This document shows positions 39,231 through 50,999 of a stretch of DNA of 64,000 bases, in pieces. The notes under the pieces are model-generated. The model did not search any database and was not told the DNA's origin. It saw only the letters and a program-made list of their open reading frames with translations. The position numbers and the translations under genes are program-made. Source of the DNA: Nilaparvata lugens. Its lineage: Eukaryota > Arthropoda > Insecta > Hemiptera > Delphacidae. Within the stretch, counting starts at the first letter, position 1; every line of letters starts with the position of its first letter. The DNA lies in assembly GCF_014356525.2 (NCBI RefSeq), contig NC_052505.1, positions 19,323,318 to 19,387,317 of the forward strand. The letters run 5' to 3'.

Positions 39231-40526
39231 TTTGTGTCTAACTCCCAATTTTCGCATAATCACAATTTTCACCTTGATGATGATTGCCTGAGAGTAGCCT
39301 TATCTTGAAGAAATGTTCGCCTCAAAAAGAGGAAAATTTCTGCATTCTATTAGCTGCTATAATTTATGAGAATTATATTACTTTTTGACTGAGAAAATCT
39401 CGCTTAATTTTTTAAATGCCATTGCAAAATTTATTGTAGAACTTACAGACAGACAACGATTTTGGCCTTAAGTGAAAAGTAGAAACTCGCTAACGTTCGT
39501 TCAATTATTCCCAAAAGTTCTAATTGGACTATTCATACTACTCGCACGGTCGTGCTGAGTGAGAACAGTCTAATTGTCTTAATAATATGAATATTGTGAA
39601 AATTATGTATGTGTTTTGTCAATAAGCTCCTCTGGTTGCAATTAATTGGCAATCAGAGAAATTATTATTATTATCATTATAGATGGACCTCATATTAATT
39701 ATATTTCACCGAATCTGATACTGATAAGTCGGAATTCAATATTTCTAAAATAATTCTATTCATTAAATAATATTGTCAGAGTCAAAATACAATCAAATAA
39801 ATCTAAAGATCCGCGATCAGAGGGGAGGTGATAGAAAAGTAGCAGGTGAAAGTTAGTGGAAAATTATGAGCTGCAGTAGTGAAAATGAATAATAAAGCAA
39901 GATAAATTCCGCAGTAATAATCAATGTAATCACTTCACTCAGACGTTGATGGAGCTGCAAACTACAAGGCAATAGGGAAAGCATTCTTTTAGCGAAAATC
40001 ATATAGGCCTACAGACAGATATACCTTTTTCTACTATCTTACCATGTAGCCCAATATATTTTTCATTTTTGGGGGAAAATCATGGACATCTCATGATAAT
40101 AAGAGTGATAGAAGAATAGGAAAAAATCCTGGAATTAAAAAATGCTGTAGTCTGTAAATCCAATCAAAATAAACTATATATTATTATCAGTTGCATTTAT
40201 GAATATGCATGCAGGTAGCGGGTGAACGTTCAAAAAGCCTATGAAGTGAATCTCAGGGAACAATATCAATCTGTAATTTCAAGTAGAACGCGGTAGAGAT
40301 CGCAATGTTTATAGTTTTGAAGTTCGTTTACAATCATCCGACAATGATAGCTTACAGGACTAAAACTTGATCTAGGAGAACCTCTGTAATAAAACTTCTG
40401 AACTAAATGAGCAAATTATACGTCTTTGTAATGAGAAAATGATTGAGAGAATGTAGTATCGTATCGCACTGCTTCATGGAAATCAATCATCCCTTCAGAA
40501 TAATATCAATCTTAAATATTATGGTA
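39231..40526. other. Unassigned DNA upstream of alpha-tubulin; one candidate Met exon
   Basis: No repeat family or coding frame was recognised. On the minus strand at 40045-40043 an ATG is followed directly by gtaagatag, a good donor in the phase needed for tubulin Met1. Against it, an in-frame upstream ATG lies 21 bases before. A second ATG|gtatga candidate is at about 45239-45237. Confidence 0.3.
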
Positions 40527-40534
40527 CCGTAGAC

Positions 40535-42469
40535 CAGGGGTCTCCAACCTTTTCCATCCAAGGGCCACATTGTTAATTCTAGGGAGGCTTAAAGGGCCAA
40601 TAAAAAGGATGTACGTGGAATTTGACTTGTGGGCCACAGACCACGAGGGATTTAGGGGGTGTAAAATTATTATATTTCCATTAAGATAATATGAAGAGTT
40701 TTAAGTAGGTTTAATTAAAACACAGGAAGGAACAAACCAATTCATTTCATTTCAATACAAAGTCGAATTTATTGAGTGTAAAAAGGTCATAAGAAAACTT
40801 GATAATGCATGAGCTTAGAAAGTTAAACAAAATATGATTACTTTTTTTCAATAGTAATAAGACAACTTGTGGTTTCCGTGCTGGTCGATCATGCATCGAT
40901 AACCTATTCTATATCAAACATCTGATGGAGAAAAAATTACAGAGAGGAAGAGAGCTTCATGTTTGGTTTTGGATCTGAAAAAAGATAGTGTTCCAGTGAA
41001 TAAGATATGGGAAGCTCTCAAAAAAGCGAGAATTAGTACTCCCCTCATCAATGCCATAAAAACTCTTTACAAGGATAGCAGTAGCAGGATAAAGATTGGA
41101 AACCAGCTGTCAGAAGAGTTTACTGTAAATAAAGGCCTTAGACAGGGTTGCCCTATCTCACCGACGCTTTTCAAGATATACGTAAGCCAAGCCTTGGAGG
41201 GGTGGTCACGCAAGTGTAGAAGTATGGGTGTACTACTAAATGAAGAAAATATATATACTCTACTATTTGCAGATGACCAGGTCCTCCTAGCTGAAGATGA
41301 AGAGGATATGTCATATATGACAAGGCAACTCATAGAGGAGTATAAAAAATGGGGCCTGGAAATCAGTGACGAGAAATCGCAATATATGGTGGTTGGAGGA
41401 GAAGGAAATTCATTGAACATTGACGACACCACGGAAATTGCAAATGTCAAAGAATGCCGGTACTTAGGTATGACAATAAAAGATGATGGACGGGATGAGA
41501 GAGAGAGATTGGATACAGGATTGCAAAGGAGAGAGTTTTAACCAGGAAGCTACATTCAATACTTTGGACGGATGATATATCTGAAAGAGTAAAGAAACAG
41601 GTTTTCAAAACAATTGTGATGAGCTGTGTAACTTATGGGGCGGAAGTATGGGCATTAACCAAGAGACTAAAACAAAGATTATTGGCTATGGAGATGAATT
41701 ACTGGAGGAGATGTTGCCAGCTGACCTTGAGAGATAGGGTGAGAAATGAGGTTATAAGGAAGAAAATGGAATTGGACAGGTCAGTGGTGGATGAGGTGGA
41801 GGAGAAACAACTGCAGTGGTACGGACATCTCAGAAGAATGAGCCCCAGTCGCATACCAAGGAAGGTATATGAGTGGATTCCGGCTGAGAGGAGGAAACGA
41901 GGACGACCACGAACGGTTTGGCAGCAAAACATAGAAGAGGCCATGGAGAGCAGGGGCATCCAACAAGACGTATGGAGACATAGAGGCAGATGGCGTGTTG
42001 AGTGCGGGAAACGGCCGGGAAGGCTGTAAAAACCCGCGTATTAGGTATTAGGATAAGACAACTTGACAATACTCGAATTTACAAAAAGTTACCATGCTAA
42101 AAGAGAATACTTATTTTTAGTGAGAAGATTGCATTCGTTTTCCACTCAAAATGTCCGCCAATTTAGGAACTTTGTGGTTCCAAACATTAAAATTTATTTC
42201 AAATGTTCATCTGATAAGGAAGATTTGTATTTGGATTTAACAAACTTCATTTTTGAAAATGTCTGCTCACAATAAATTGTAGGGAGATCCAAAAAGAGAA
42301 AACATAGCTTCAGCATGGTTTTTATGTTTTTGAAGTCTTTTTCTGTGAGAGAACTGTAAAATGGAAGTAGGTTACCTTCTTTGTGTAAATATATATTTTA
42401 AAAAATCTGTTGCAATAACTCTTGGCGGGCCGGACAAAATGCCCGCGGGCCGTAGGTTGGAGAGCCCTG
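40535..42469. mobile_element. hAT-like element with 8-bp TSD, containing a LINE
   Basis: The ends are CAGGGGTCTCCAACCTTTT and, inverted, CAGGGCTCTCCAACCTACGG. Exact CCGTAGAC duplications flank it at 40527-40534 and 42470-42477. Subterminal GGGCCACA and CGGGCCGGACAAAATGCCCG motifs also fit hAT elements. The non-LINE part is about 750 bp and has no intact transposase, although 42063-42275 is an open frame of unknown origin. Confidence 0.9.
40870..42052 (+). mobile_element. 5'-truncated non-LTR retrotransposon (RT domain) inside the hAT element
   Basis: Encodes reverse-transcriptase blocks: GFRAGRSCIDNLF, LDLKKDSVPVNKIWEALKKA, then GLRQGCPISPTLFKIY and the catalytic LLFADDQVLLAEDEED, then ECRYLGMTI. 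The C-terminal CVTYGAEVWALTKRLKQRLL, YGHLRRMSPSRIPRKVYEW and KRGRPRTVWQQNIEEA follow. Frames are broken near 40960 and again near 41541. The 3' end is a short TATTAGGTATTAGG repeat. The 13-bp duplication ATAAGACAACTTG is at 40857-40869 and 42053-42065. Probably RTE-like; dead. Confidence 0.9.
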
Positions 42470-42842
42470 CCGTAGACTTCTGAGTTTTAATTTTTGAGAA
42501 TAGTCATGATTACAATTTTGTTAAAAGAACTGACATAGAATTATTTATAGCGATGTTTAGAAATAGTATGTACCATTTTTTCACTTCGACAATGACAATA
42601 ATTAATCAATCTTTTCATCAACTCTATCCACGATTTTATCGACAACTCCACTTGTTTGGAAATCACGTCTAGTTGGTTTGAAGCTCGCCTAAATTTGGCC
42701 CATCAATGACTACTATCATCTTCCCACCCATTCAAAAGCCTAAAGCATCAAACGCAACAAATATGAATCATGATGTTTGAAGTTTGTATGAATTGTAGAA
42801 AAATTAACTGAAGGTAAATAATAAAATTAAGATCGTGTGACC

Positions 42843-42992
42843 TGGCTGGCTCAGGTCTGGTGTGAAAGTTTTCAGGTCGTAACTGATCAATAATTTCAGG
42901 GCCGCTGACATGACCTAGCGATTGCTTTATAGGCAGCCGGGACCGCCGATAACGTGTCCATCCGAAACACGGGAGTGGCCCGAGATAAAATT
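42843..42992 (-). mobile_element. SINE fragment, minus strand
   Basis: Read in reverse it has CACTCCCGTGTTTCGGATGG, ACACGTT, CGGCGGTCCCGGCTGCC and CATGTCAGCGGCCCTGAAAT. The first half matches the body of the SINE at 30841-31095. No head was found. Confidence 0.6.
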
Positions 42993-45480
42993 AACACCTT
43001 TAAGTAGAGGGAGCAATGGAAGTCAATTTCAAGTGAATTCATTCCTAATTAATAATCATAGTAGGTACCGGTACCGGAAATATGTAGCGAATGGATTGGA
43101 AAAAAATACCTATTTGGAGAATTTCATCAGGGTCTGTTACTACGTTATAGCCTACCAAAAAATGTCCTATGTAACTACTCATACAACGATTTTTAGTGTT
43201 AGTTTCTATTCGTTTTCAGTGCAAGCTCTGTATGTGGTCTAATTTTAATAAAATAGTGTTTTAAAAAACACTAAAGTGTAGTAAAAAATTTAGTGTTTTC
43301 AGTTAAGTGTCAGTATAGTTCTCTATGTTAGATACACTAGATGGCGAATTTTTATTAACGTTCATCAACTCACCCCTTGCTCTTTCTTCTGTGGTTTATA
43401 AGCAAAATAGAAGCGGATTGTAGGTTTCCACGTCCAAGTTGAAACAAAAAGAATATTTCAATGAGAAGAAAATTTATTGATTCATTCAAATTTTGACGGC
43501 AGGGCGATTGATAATTGAATATTCAATCTATAATTAGTTAATAATATTCGGGCTTCAGAATGTTAGTAGTGATCTCTCCAACTCAACAACCTGTCATTCT
43601 GAAAACTAAATTTTTGAAGACAAAGTTTAAGTCTAAATTCCTTGGTCAATCATCGAAAGTTAATAGTTCTTGAGTATAATTATATTGTGGTTCAATTCAC
43701 GTAGTTGTTTCAAAAGGATCTACTAATTGTAACAGAGCTTGAAAATATATATTAGATACGGTAATACCAACTTTTCATGGAACTAATTCATGACCATGTC
43801 ATCACGCAACCAGATTGGGTAAAGTTGGGATTTTGAATCTCATAATTGAGTTTGAGTTTGAGTTTAAAAGTTTAGAATTGATTTTTTTCTGCTTCAGTAC
43901 TTTTGAGCTGATTATCTGGAATTTTTAATCGCCCTGCCGTATACTCTTGATATTTTTTCTACTAATCTGATGATACATAATATCATATCATTCAAGTTAT
44001 TAGTTATTTATTATCAAATGTCATTTTTATACATCTACCAAGTCCATTACAAACATTAGAGACTTTTAATATATTTGGTGGAGTGAGTGAAATTTACAGT
44101 TCAGTGATCAATTCTTTCCACATTGAGACGATCTAAAAATCAATATCTTGAAATATTTTCCAAACAAATTACATGAGAGGAAATATTGAATTCAAAATTA
44201 GGGTGTCAAAACACACTTGGTAGATGACAGACATAATAAAAATTAGAAGCTCATGTGAGTATATTTTCCTACAAAAAATGACAATGTATCATATGCACGC
44301 TTTTCAAAAAAATATTATTGAATGTGCACTTTTTCGTGCAATTAACAAGGTGTTTTAAATTGTGAACTACAATGCTTTTAAAAATTATGAGAGGTAATTT
44401 ATTTATTTCAGTGACTTTACAAGATTTGATCGCGATAACTTGTGTTAATTTTTAGAGTGTCAGATGCTGTTAAGACTCAGGAACTATATTGTATAAGTTA
44501 GTTCAAGACATTGTTATTCCGCTGTATTAAATTTAAGAACATTCAGAAATTATATATCATATGAAATACTGAGATTTTTCAATATCAAATCTAATGATAT
44601 TCTTGGCTGAATTTTAGAGATGGAAGTATTGCAAATTGCGTAATCTTCTCATAATGCCCTAAATTATATACGAAATAAGATGCGATACTTTTAATAACTT
44701 TTGAAGAGGTTTACAAATTAATATTTTACAGATAGAAATGTTTTTTGTTCTACAATTTCAATTATAGAGTGCTATAAATTAGGATTGTTATTGTTACAGT
44801 GATCATTCTCTTCACACTGGAGTGTAATAGTGTTTTTACAGTGGATTATCAAAGACATAATTTTTTCAATAATTCTCAAATTACGAAAATAGAAGCTTAA
44901 GTTTGAACATGAGAATTATAGAGCTTATATACACTTTCGACTGAAAATTGACCGGAGTTCGGAGTTCTTGAATGATCTAAGGAGAATTAGAAAGATTATT
45001 TGAGAGAGAAATAGTACAAGGTATCCTTAGTTTTCTCTCCCGATCTGTGTTTCATTGAAAAAAATAATAAATAAATAATTCAATTTTTAATATTTGAAAA
45101 GCTTCAACAATCCAGCGAGGTACGGTACTTTTTAAGTGTTATTCATCAATTTCATTCTTATTCCACCATTTCGTATTTGTAAATTATGAATTTTGTAGCT
45201 GTACAGGGTATGAATTTTGAAATAATAGTTTCATACCATTGTTAACGAGATTTCCAAGCGTTAGCACGGGCTGTATTACATTACCTTATCAAGGTTTCTT
45301 TATATATTATTTTTCATATCATTTCAAGAGTAGCTCATTATTATAACTAGTATTCTACTGATATCTGATAACCAAGGTAATCTATCTCAAATTGGCCCAC
45401 ATTTGGTAATGAAAAGTAGCCTACACAGGGACAATAAAGTCACTTCAAACGTTGAGTATTAGTTCATCTAATGTGTTTTT
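42993..45480. other. Intergenic DNA, nothing recognised
   Basis: A+T-rich, low-complexity sequence. The 42922-43242 frame starts inside the SINE fragment and shows no family motif. No inverted or tandem repeat large enough to report was seen. Confidence 0.45.
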
Positions 45481-45692
45481 GATATTTGTGTGCGAACTCA
45501 GTTTTAGTTGCTGTGATATTTATATAATTCCAATGAAAGCTCCTGTACATTATTTGTTTAATTGTTTATTTGTGTTGTTTGTGTAATTTGTAGCCTATTA
45601 TTTATGTTCCTTTGTAATTTTTCAGCTACTGACGTTGTTATAACATTGTTCAATGTTTTCGGCAATAAAGATTTTGATTTGATTTGATCTAC
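45480..45692 (+). mobile_element. LINE 3' end fragment
   Basis: The plus strand ends GGCAATAAAGATTTTGATTTGATTTGATCT, an AATAAA plus (GATTT)n tail. A similar tail is at 48455-48490 (AATAAAAAGCTATTTGATTT). Confidence 0.5.
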
Positions 45693-46299
45693 CTACTCAT
45701 AACTTCTGGTGTTAGTCTCGGTATGATTAAAAAAATAATTTTTATGACCTTATTATATCAATTTCTGATGTGAACAGGGCAGATGTTCACCCTTTTTGGC
45801 AAAAACATGGCTTCCGTTAGGGTATCATTTGAGAAAAGGGTGTCATATTCCAGGATATGCATTTCACCGTCATATTATTTAGTAATTCTTCAGTTGATAC
45901 TTATTAGAAATCTTTGAATCTAAAATTTTAAGTGTTAATCATCGTAGATTCGACTCCAGGGGTCGTCTTTAAACCAGAGAATATGAGCATTTATTTTATT
46001 ATATTTTTATTTTATTTGTCCATTCATTGTAAATAACACTATAATTACAATATAGTTATGAAATAGCATGTAAGAACACTTAATTCATCTGTGAAATTTT
46101 CAGTTCAATATTATCATCAAAATTTTTATAGTTCTTGCTTTTTAAATGTGATTTTATGTTTGAAAATAGTTTTCTTGATTTTAAAATTCATAAAATAGGA
46201 ACTCATGAAGTGAAAGTGCAAATTTTTAGTGAGAAAAATGAAGAACCCAAGACATAACCTATAAACTTGAGTGTTGATAGGAAATGACATTGGGTAATA

Positions 46300-46375
46300 C
46301 GGCAAGGCAGAACATCCGAAAGGATCTCTCTGCCGATAAAAGCCATAAGAGTAAATAAATAAATGTAAGAACATT
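46300..46375 (+). mobile_element. SINE 3' tail fragment
   Basis: GGCAGAACATCCGAAAGGAT, then CTCTCTGCCGATAAAAGCCA and TAAGAGTAAATAAATAAATG, resembles the AAAAGCCATACGAATTTAC tail of the SINE at 30841-31095, with a different upstream block. The 129-codon minus frame across it is not a gene. Confidence 0.4.
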
Positions 46376-46946
46376 ATATTCTTGCATACTCTCTGCTGTA
46401 AACCAGCGTTCATTAATATGTACGTGGATAAAAACATGTAATCTAATCTGATATCCTCAGTCTTTCTCTCAAACATGCTCTCTCTCTCGCGCGCTCTCTT
46501 TCTTTCGCAGAGCAAGATGATTTTACAAATTGATATACGTGTGAATATGATTCACGAAATTGATACTTGTGTTACTGCTTACGAGTGAATTAATACTGGA
46601 ATATCGATGCCGCCGTATATCACAATAGAGGGATCTACTGACTTATTGGAGGAACGGTTTATCATTTTGAAAATCCTTGCTTATCGTAAAAGAGGATACA
46701 AATTTGAATATCATATTATATTCTATTTCATTATGATATCGAGAACCAAGTACTTCTCTGGATGCAAAGGTCGAGCCAGCATCAATCACAATGAGATAGA
46801 AGAGAGAGACAGAGGGGTCGATTGCCAAAAAATTCTCATATCAACTGAATACTAAATTTACAAATCCCATTGATTAGTTGGGGAAGTTCACTAGTTATAA
46901 GATCAAACATCAAACTGGAATAATAATACAGTATGAAAAATATCCT

Positions 46947-47560
46947 ATACTATTAAATGAGCAACTTCTGTTTATATGTTTGGGTGTTTAGATGTTTGTA
47001 TTTCACCGGATCTCGAAAACGGCTCTAACGATTCTCACGAAATTCAGAACATAGGTTTATAATATAAAGATTCGATTGCACTAGGTCTCATCCATGGGAA
47101 AACTGGCTGAAGGACATTAAAATGATAATTATTATTCATCCTTGGGAAAACAGCTGATAATAATTATTTCGTTGTCTGTTGGTGATGGAAGTGAGTGAGC
47201 GAGTGTGGAACTGTGTCAAAATTATGACTCAGCTGTTGAACTTTTGTAATCATTCAATCAGGTACTTAGTGCCAGTTGCAAAAAAGCAGAGTTATTTTCA
47301 ATCCTGATTAATTCCAGTAGATCCATCTTTTTTAAATGGTCTTCTCTGATTTGGTTCACGTGAAGTTAAGGATTAAAGTTTAACCGGCTTTTGTGCAACT
47401 GGTCCTTTGTGAGGGAAATTTATGCATTCCTCTGGGAATGAATCTCAATTTACTGTGATTAGATACAAGATTTCTGTATGAATGTTATTATAATTTCCTC
47501 TTTCGTAATAAATTTTTTATGCTATTGTAATCCAGAGCGAAGCTCGGTCCCCGATATTTG
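46947..47560 (+). mobile_element. Non-autonomous Helitron-like element (family H2) with inserted MITE
   Basis: Starts TCCTATACTATTAAATGAGC, then AACTTCTGTTTATATGTTTG. The body has GATCTCGAAAACGGCTCTAA and AAGATTCGATTGCACTAGGT. It ends in hairpin GAGCGAAGCTC, then GGTCCCCGATATT. A Harbinger-like MITE (about 47272-47403) interrupts it. Confidence 0.65.
47272..47403. mobile_element. Harbinger-like MITE (CAGTTGCACAAAA family)
   Basis: GTGCCAGTTGCAAAAAAGC at the left and the inverse of GGCTTTTGTGCAACTGGTCC at the right, with paired AATCCTGATTAATTCC/GTGAAGTTAAGGATTAAAG segments inside. Related copies are at about 57597-57750 (duplicated at +908) and 59412-59585. Confidence 0.6.
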
Positions 47561-47795
47561 AACTTATAAGGAGAACAAAAAATCCAAAAATTTTCATTGG
47601 TGAAGCACTTTTTGCGCAATTTTAGTAAACTTTTTGACTTATGAATTCTAGACGACTTCTAGACTTTTTTAAATTAACAAAATATTCAATCTCAATTATA
47701 AAAATGTATTATTCAATCATTGAAAAATATTATTTCTTGACAGATAAAATATAATTGTTTATTTTAAACAAGAATAACCAGTGCCAACATCACAT

Positions 47796-49105
47796 CAGAT
47801 AATATACCAGTATCAACACAATCCTCTATGGAAGGCAATGGCAAGGCAGAGAATCGGCAACGCTGTTCTCCTATCTTTTTCCACTGCCATTATAACGTGG
47901 ACCTCAATATATATTTATTTCCTATCCTAGATTGTTGAGAAGCTCAATTATCCTGTATGGAAGGCTAATTCCATACAATACCAGTATCAACACTATCCTC
48001 TATGGAAGGCAATGGCAAGGCAGAGAATCGGCAACTCTGTTCTCCTATCTTTTTCCACTGCCATTATAACGTGGACCTCACTATATTTTTATTTCCTATC
48101 CTAGACGGTTGAGAAGGTCCAAGAACGTAACGGGAAATAGGAGCTGATGTCACAGACGCTTTGTCGTGGCGACACGCTTGCTTGCCGTCCTCTCAGACTA
48201 GACTTCATCAAATTGTTTTGGCCAATTCGTCACGCGGCTGCTATGCATCGATTGGAGATGGCTTTCCGACAAACAACCAACAGCCACGCAACCGCTCGAA
48301 AATATTCACCTCTGTCTTCGGATAAAAAGTGCTTCTCCACTGATGGAAATAAATTGGAAATTGCATTTACAATTTACAGCATTTAATTTGGTGTATACTA
48401 CTAATTTATAAATACTTTAAATGTGTAAATGAATTTCATGAATTTGTATTATGTTTTGTGAATAAAAAGCTATTTGATTTGATTTGAATTGGGATTTTCG
48501 TTTAATAATAATTATTGCTTCAGCTTCTCTACTGTTATCGGAAACTATATGTTCAGCTATGCATATTCATGAACAACAATGAAGCAAATTATTGCAAATT
48601 TATAGCAAATCAAACTGATAAAGGCATTATTCTTATTTTATTATAATAAAACTTCTATCAAACCATTATTTTATTGTCAGTGAGTGTAGATCAGAAGAAA
48701 AGGATTATTCTTGAATATCTCGTTTTATAATGATCTAGCCTTGAAGTTGAGATGATGATTATGATAATAATCATCTATTGACACAGAATTTTCAATTAGG
48801 TCTACTTTTCTGTTGCGTGTTGTTCCTACATAGTATAGCCTATAGTGAGGTCCACGTTATAATGGCAGTGGAGAAAGGTAGGAGAACAACGTTGCCGATT
48901 CTCTGCCTTGCCATTGCCTTCCATAGAGGATAGTATTGATACTGGTATTTTATGGAATTAGCCTTCCATACAGAATAATTGACCTTCTGAACTATCTAGG
49001 ACAGGAAAGTGAGGTCCACGTTATAATGGCAGTGGAGAAAGGTAGGAGAACAACGTTACCGATCCTCCGTCTTGTCAATGCCTTCTATAGACGGTAGCTG
49101 ATACA
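47796..49105. repeat. Large inverted repeat built from tandem MITE-B halves
   Basis: Left arm: two direct copies, about 175 bp apart, of AGTATCAACACAATCCTCTA through CCATTATAACGTGGACCTCA. Right arm (48840-49105): two inverted copies of the same unit. The ~720-bp spacer contains a more G+C-rich stretch (48120-48370, with a 79-codon frame of no known family) and a LINE tail at 48455-48490. Confidence 0.75.
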
Positions 49106-49543
49106 GGTTTATTGATGTAATATTAATTGTTCATTCTCGTTTAAAATCATCAATTATATTCTCCAATGTTGTTTTCCATCACGAACTGCTTATTATTAAA
49201 TCCCTTTTTGCTATTAAAAAGAACGACTAGAAGTCAGATTGTTACAATACATGAATCAATCACTCACTGTGACAACGAGATCTTTCGGCAGGTCCGCCAT
49301 CTTCATGGTTTGAAATAATCAATTATATTTTATTAAGCAAGAAACTATATTTATCAATAATTTCATAATGAATTTTCATAATTGAGATGAAATATTTTGT
49401 TAATTGATTCTTAATTCTAGATTGTTAAAAGAAGATCTGGCAACAAAGAAAAGAGATAACGCTATCGGCTTTGTTGAATGATAGACAATGATAGCAATAC
49501 CATTGCTAATCAAACACTGCCATTATAACGTGGACTTCACTAT
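49010..49543. mobile_element. MITE-B copy with a ~150-bp insertion
   Basis: The left end (GTGAGGTCCACGTTATAATG) and right end (ACTGCCATTATAACGTGGAC, TTCACTATA) are both present. The body is interrupted at about 49170-49310 by unrelated DNA bounded by the repeated ATCAATTATATT. Confidence 0.65.
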
Positions 49544-49919
49544 AGGGTAAATGCTTGAGTATGGGTAATGGGAAAAATTATGATGAGAGGTGAGTCGACC
49601 TACAGCTTTAGGTGGGTTCCAAACCATCGGCTATTCAAATCTCTTGAAGCTCTATTGTTTACTCTGACCAATTCCGAAAAACATGGTCTACTACAGAACT
49701 TTGAAATTTGTTGAATGCTTTAGCCTGTGCTCTTAATGATACCTGGTTCTATTTCGGATAAGAAACTTTATTATAATCAGCAAACCGTCATTCCATTGTT
49801 TAAACTTGATTAAACGCATAGCAATTCGTAATGAATGAAAAAATTGAAGACTTAAACTTTGAGGTTTCGAAAAATAAACGAAATTAAGTTACTGTAGTGT
49901 TGATCTAAACACAGAAATT

Positions 49920-49990
49920 AGTAAAAAGTAAAGTAAATTCGTATGGCTTTTGTGGGGAATCCCTTGCGGGAAGGTCCCACCGCCCAATTT
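49920..49990 (-). mobile_element. SINE S1 3' tail, minus strand
   Basis: The inverse of this stretch reads GGTGGGACCTTCCCGCAAGG, then GATTCCCCACAAAAGCCATA and CGAATTTACTTTACTTTTTAC. It closely matches the 3' part of the SINE at 30841-31095. Confidence 0.75.
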
Positions 49991-50227
49991 CACAGAAATT
50001 AGTGAACTCACTGAATAAATTTTTAATGAATGACACTGATGATGCCAAATAGAAATTTTCATACGAATAAATTGATTGAGATAAAGGGAAATTTCAGGAT
50101 TTATTTTCTTATCAAATTCGATAATTGAATAGGGTAATTTTCTACGTAAAACTTGAAATCAGCCATTTGGAAAATCATCAACCTGATTTAAAAATCATAA
50201 ACCAGATAGACTTTTAGTCAAAGAGTT

Positions 50228-50985
50228 CTCACTCTCAACAAATATTTATTTATTTCCATCGTTTTTCAACAAGAAGGTAAGTTATCTAATATCTATCAGG
50301 AGCCTTAAGAAAATTGTACATCAACTTGCATGATATGCTCACTCTCAACAAATTAATTCTTATTTTAACTATCTTTCAACAAGAATTTATCTAATATCTA
50401 TCAGAAGCCTTCTGAAAATTGTACATCAACTTGCATGATATGCTCACTCTCAACAAATATTTTTTTATTTCCATCATCTTTCAACAAGAAGTTATCTAAT
50501 ATCTATCAGAAGCCTTCTGAAAATTGTTCATCAACTTGCATGATATGCTCACTCTCAACAAATATTTTTTTTCTATTTCCACCATCTTTCAACAAGAAGT
50601 TATCTAATATCATTCTATCAGAAGCCTTCCGAGAATTATAATAATAATTTGTTTCATCTTTCTGATCAACCGAGATACAAAATTTTTAGTATAATGTATA
50701 TTTGGACTGTAAATTTTTGTGATCTTTATAAAAGTGTTTTCATAACCTCATTTGGACTATTTTTATCAAAATTAGGGAGAGGAACAGTTTTGGGTTTATC
50801 CTGTTGATTCTCTCCCAATCATTAATTTGATGTTGTGATTAAGGAATGTAATAAATAATGTAATGTAATTACTCATCAACTTGCATGATATGCTCACTCT
50901 CAACAAATCATTTCTTTATTTCAACCATCTTTCAACAAGAAGCTATCTAATATCTATCAGAAGCCTTCCGAGAATTGTTCATCAA
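50228..50985 (+). repeat. Tandem array, ~105-110-bp unit, five copies
   Basis: CTCACTCTCAACAAAT occurs at 50228, 50338, 50443, 50548 and 50893. Each is followed by a CATCTTTCAACAAGAAG-type block, TTATCTAATATCTATCAGAAG and CATCAACTTGCATGATATG. The last interval is enlarged by the LINE insertion at about 50636-50870. Confidence 0.9.
50636..50870 (+). mobile_element. LINE 3' end inserted into the tandem array
   Basis: Unrelated sequence inside the fourth repeat unit ends GGAATGTAATAAATAATGTAATGTAAT, an AATAAA-type site followed by (AATGT)n. Its GGGAGAGGAACAGTTTTGGG block is related to the inverse of 840-930. Confidence 0.7.
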
Positions 50986-50999
50986 CTCGCTTGACGTGA

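Noticed and set aside
41067..42069. Minus-strand frames over the LINE
   Set aside because: They are antisense shadows of the reverse-transcriptase coding region.
46126..46515. 129-codon minus-strand frame
   Set aside because: It runs through a SINE tail and a CTCTCT tract, its composition is A+T-driven and it has no recognised motif.
48147..48386. 79-codon plus-strand frame in the spacer of the MITE-B inverted repeat
   Set aside because: G+C is higher here, but the protein has no family resemblance, no splice context and ends near a LINE tail. It is kept only as part of the composite-element finding.
50228..50985. CRISPR-like regular repeats
   Set aside because: The units are over 100 bp, repeat end to end without unique spacers, and the context is a eukaryotic genome.
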